This document shows, piece after piece, positions 6,774 to 7,573 of a stretch of 7,573 nucleotides of DNA (position 1 is the stretch's first letter; every line of letters starts with the position of its first letter). Source of the DNA: Treponema sp. (lineage in GTDB: Bacteria > Spirochaetota > Spirochaetia > Treponematales > Breznakiellaceae). The translations under genes were made by a program, and so were the position numbers. The stretch covers positions 1 through 7,573 of the forward strand of contig JAITFA010000196.1 in the NCBI GenBank assembly GCA_031281685.1, read 5' to 3'. The notes beneath the pieces were generated by a model, which was not told where the DNA came from, did no database searches, and saw only the letters and a program-made list of their open reading frames with translations.

Positions 6774-6813
6774 CCCTATGTTAGGGGTATGAATTTTTCG
6801 CGCGCCCGGCGCG
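6774..6813 (+). promoter_or_regulatory. Two short hairpins in the RRM gene 5' leader
   Basis: CCCTA-TGT-TAGGG (6774-6786) would stand at or next to the predicted 5' end of the mRNA. CGCGC-CCG-GCGCG (6801-6813) follows, 7 nt before the GGAG/AAGGA ribosome binding region (6821-6829). Such a leader could stabilise the transcript or tune translation with temperature. The function is inferred. Confidence 0.45.
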
Positions 6814-6838
6814 TGATCCGGGAGAAGGATTTTGTTCA

Positions 6839-7138
6839 ATGGCTAAGAAACTGTATGTCGGTAATCTCTCGTACAACACGACTGAAGACAGTCTGCGTAA
6901 TCTTTTTTCGCAGTATGGTAGTGTTGCCTCTGCTAAGATCATTTTTGATCGTGAATCCGGCAACTCAAAGGGATTTGGGTTTGTTGAAATGGGAACAGAC
7001 GAGGAAGCAAGCGCTGCTATCGCGGGCACAAATGGTAACGATCTCGATGGACGCCAGCTTCGTGTGAACGAGGCTATGGATAAACCACCCCGCCGTGGCG
7101 GTTCAAACGGCGGATATAGCGGCGGAAACAACTGGTAA
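6839..7138 (+). CDS. Small RRM-domain RNA-binding protein
   Basis: A 99-residue cytoplasmic protein made of one RNA recognition motif and a short tail. RNP2 is LYVGNL (5-10) and RNP1 is KGFGFVEM (44-51). The RNA-stacking aromatics Y6, F46 and F48 are present. The tail (83-99, PPRRGGSNGGYSGGNNW) is Arg/Gly-rich, as in the bacterial glycine-rich RRM proteins (Rbp type), several of which are cold-induced in cyanobacteria. It probably binds single-stranded RNA and acts as an RNA chaperone or regulator, with unknown targets. AAGGA (6825-6829) lies 9 nt before ATG. The gene has its own consensus promoter, a structured leader and a terminator, so it is a monocistronic, probably highly expressed unit. 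A bacterial RRM of this form is well known, so only its regulation here is notable. Confidence 0.93.
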   Translation: MAKKLYVGNLSYNTTEDSLRNLFSQYGSVASAKIIFDRESGNSKGFGFVEMGTDEEASAAIAGTNGNDLDGRQLRVNEAMDKPPRRGGSNGGYSGGNNW

Positions 7139-7150
7139 TAGAGGACACGT

Positions 7151-7168
7151 AGGAACCGCACGGTTCCT
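7151..7168 (+). other. Perfect 8-bp hairpin after the RRM stop
   Basis: AGGAACCG (7151-7158), a CA loop, and CGGTTCCT (7161-7168) form a perfect stem 12 nt after the TAA. No T tract follows it. A consensus Shine-Dalgarno-like AGGAGGAG (7174-7181) comes next, and then the terminator. It may protect the mRNA 3' end or belong to a small regulatory RNA. Confidence 0.5.
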
Positions 7169-7182
7169 CAAACAGGAGGAGA

Positions 7183-7219
7183 GACGTCGGCAGGATGCGA
7201 GTCCGTCGGCGCCTTTTTT
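7183..7219 (+). terminator. Rho-independent terminator of the RRM gene
   Basis: The left arm 7183-7195 pairs with 7202-7213 across the loop TGCGAG. It has one bulged A (7192), an A-C mismatch near the base and two G-T wobbles. The GC-rich stem is followed by TTTTTT (7214-7219). Confidence 0.7.
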
Positions 7220-7322
7220 ATGTCCAGACATAGTTCACGGACACTTTTATCACATTCTTCCAGCGCGGTAAGTCATTATTTGAGATGTTCCTCTACGTTC
7301 AATTTTATAGCTACGCGATTTT
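7220..7322. other. Intergenic stretch without a recognisable gene
   Basis: The only structure seen is a small palindrome ATGTC-CA-GACAT (7220-7231) and an outer pair TGTCC/GGACA (7221-7225, 7239-7243). No ORF with a start signal or RNA gene is apparent. Confidence 0.5.
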
Positions 7323-7573
7323 TTAGAGACAAACCTCATAACTATCCCATAAAAACAAGCGAATCGCAGTCAGACTCAGACTCAGGGCCACATCTCTGAA
7401 CAGAACGAGTTCCCTTCCAAACAGAATTATCGACCCTCTGAACAGAACAAGTTCTATTCTAAGCAGAACGAATTCCCTTCTAAACGGAATTATCGACCCT
7501 CTGAACAGAACAAGTTCCCTTCCAAACAGAATTATCGAGCCTCTGAACAGAACGAGTTCCCTTCCAAACAGAA
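7323..7573 (-). CDS. Possible repeat protein, C-terminal part, running in from the right edge
   Basis: On the minus strand one frame is open from the window edge to TAA at 7323-7325, 83 codons in all. It reads seven-residue modules such as LFGRELV and LFRGSII, about nine in a row, followed by a unique tail (DVALSLSLTAIRLFLWDSYEVCL). The modules are hydrophobic and basic and contain no cysteine. The start lies outside the window. It is convergent with the RRM gene. I recognise no family. The opposite strand is also open in the complementary register but has no ATG, GTG or TTG after its stop at 7350-7352, so if either strand is coding the minus strand is favoured. A non-coding minisatellite is an equally fair reading. 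Confidence 0.3.
   Translation of the reverse strand, partial: LFGRELVLFRGSIILFGRELVLFRGSIIPFRREFVLLRIELVLFRGSIILFGRELVLFRDVALSLSLTAIRLFLWDSYEVCL
7394..7573. repeat. Tandem array of 21-bp modules (mostly 42-bp units)
   Basis: Units begin with CTCTGAACAGAAC at 7394, 7436, 7499 and 7541. Units 1 and 3 are 42 bp, built from an A module (like CTCTGAACAGAACGAGTTCC) and a B module (like TTCCAAACAGAATTATCGAC). Unit 2 is 63 bp because it carries an additional 21-bp module at 7457-7477. Unit 4 is cut by the window edge. Copies differ by only a few substitutions, which implies recent expansion. A and C modules contain a small palindrome, GAAC-RA-GTTC or GAACGAATTC. There are no unique spacers, so it is not a CRISPR array. 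Confidence 0.93.

Noticed and set aside
6778..6792. Upstream ORF MLGV in the RRM leader
   Set aside because: Four codons without a ribosome binding site, starting within the first hairpin. There is not enough to support it.
6781..7161. Minus-strand 126-codon ORF opposite the RRM gene
   Set aside because: It is an antisense shadow and has no ribosome binding site. The RRM motifs on the plus strand explain the composition.
7220..7243. Second REP-like element (minus strand TATGTCTGG similar to the repeat at 874-923)
   Set aside because: Only about nine bases match and the following CACC is missing, so chance similarity is likely.
7400..7550. LexA-type SOS boxes in the GAAC/GTTC palindromes of the array
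   Set aside because: The half-sites are separated by 2 nt rather than the 4 nt of the GAAC-N4-GTTC box, and they arise from the repeat itself.
7394..7573. CRISPR array
   Set aside because: Repeats are contiguous with no unique spacers, and no cas gene is present.

Overview
The window looks like chromosomal DNA of a spirochaete, most likely a treponeme. This is inferred from the mid-range G+C, from a FliL-like flagellar protein and a single-PDZ HtrA protease encoded next to each other, and from overall gene style. No ribosomal RNA or other decisive marker is present, so the taxon is an inference. There are two parts: a decayed accessory left end (about 1-2145) and a compact housekeeping block (about 2163-7219), followed by a repeat array that runs off the right edge.

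Left end. On the minus strand there is the first codon stretch of a gene running off the window (1-21). Before it in transcription order lies a discoidin (F5/8 type C)-like gene broken by two single-base frameshifts (34-550). Immediately upstream of that is a C-terminally truncated Y1/HUH REP-associated transposase (547-831), whose stop overlaps the discoidin start as ATGA. Two copies of a 16-nt REP-like repeat (874-923) lie just upstream of the transposase. On the plus strand, 978-2111 encodes a shortened protein resembling the DUF4838 / alpha-glucuronidase-N group. A perfect 12-bp inverted repeat with a T9 tract sits in the middle of this gene. The area looks like a site of mobile-element activity and gene decay.

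Core block. A membrane-anchored HtrA/DegS-type serine protease (2163-3386, plus) converges with only 2 bp to spare on a FliL-like protein (3389-3991, minus), which lies downstream of an MscS-type mechanosensitive channel (4042-5055, minus). The last two probably form an operon driven by a promoter near 5148-5176. The 327-bp divergent region 5056-5382 holds that promoter, palindromes next to the mscS ribosome binding site, a weak candidate radA promoter, and a doubtful 37-codon ORF. RadA, the recombination/branch-migration ATPase, follows at 5383-6741. A consensus -35 overlapping its stop codon then starts a short structured leader and a 99-aa RRM RNA-binding protein (6839-7138), which ends in a hairpin and a Rho-independent terminator (7183-7219).

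Right end. I see no gene in 7220-7322. From 7394 to the edge is a minisatellite built of 21-bp modules, mostly paired as 42-bp units. It is open in one frame on both strands. Only the minus-strand reading has a unique tail and a stop (7323), while the plus reading has no standard start codon in view. The most unusual items are this array, the in-gene palindrome, and the FliL-MscS pairing.
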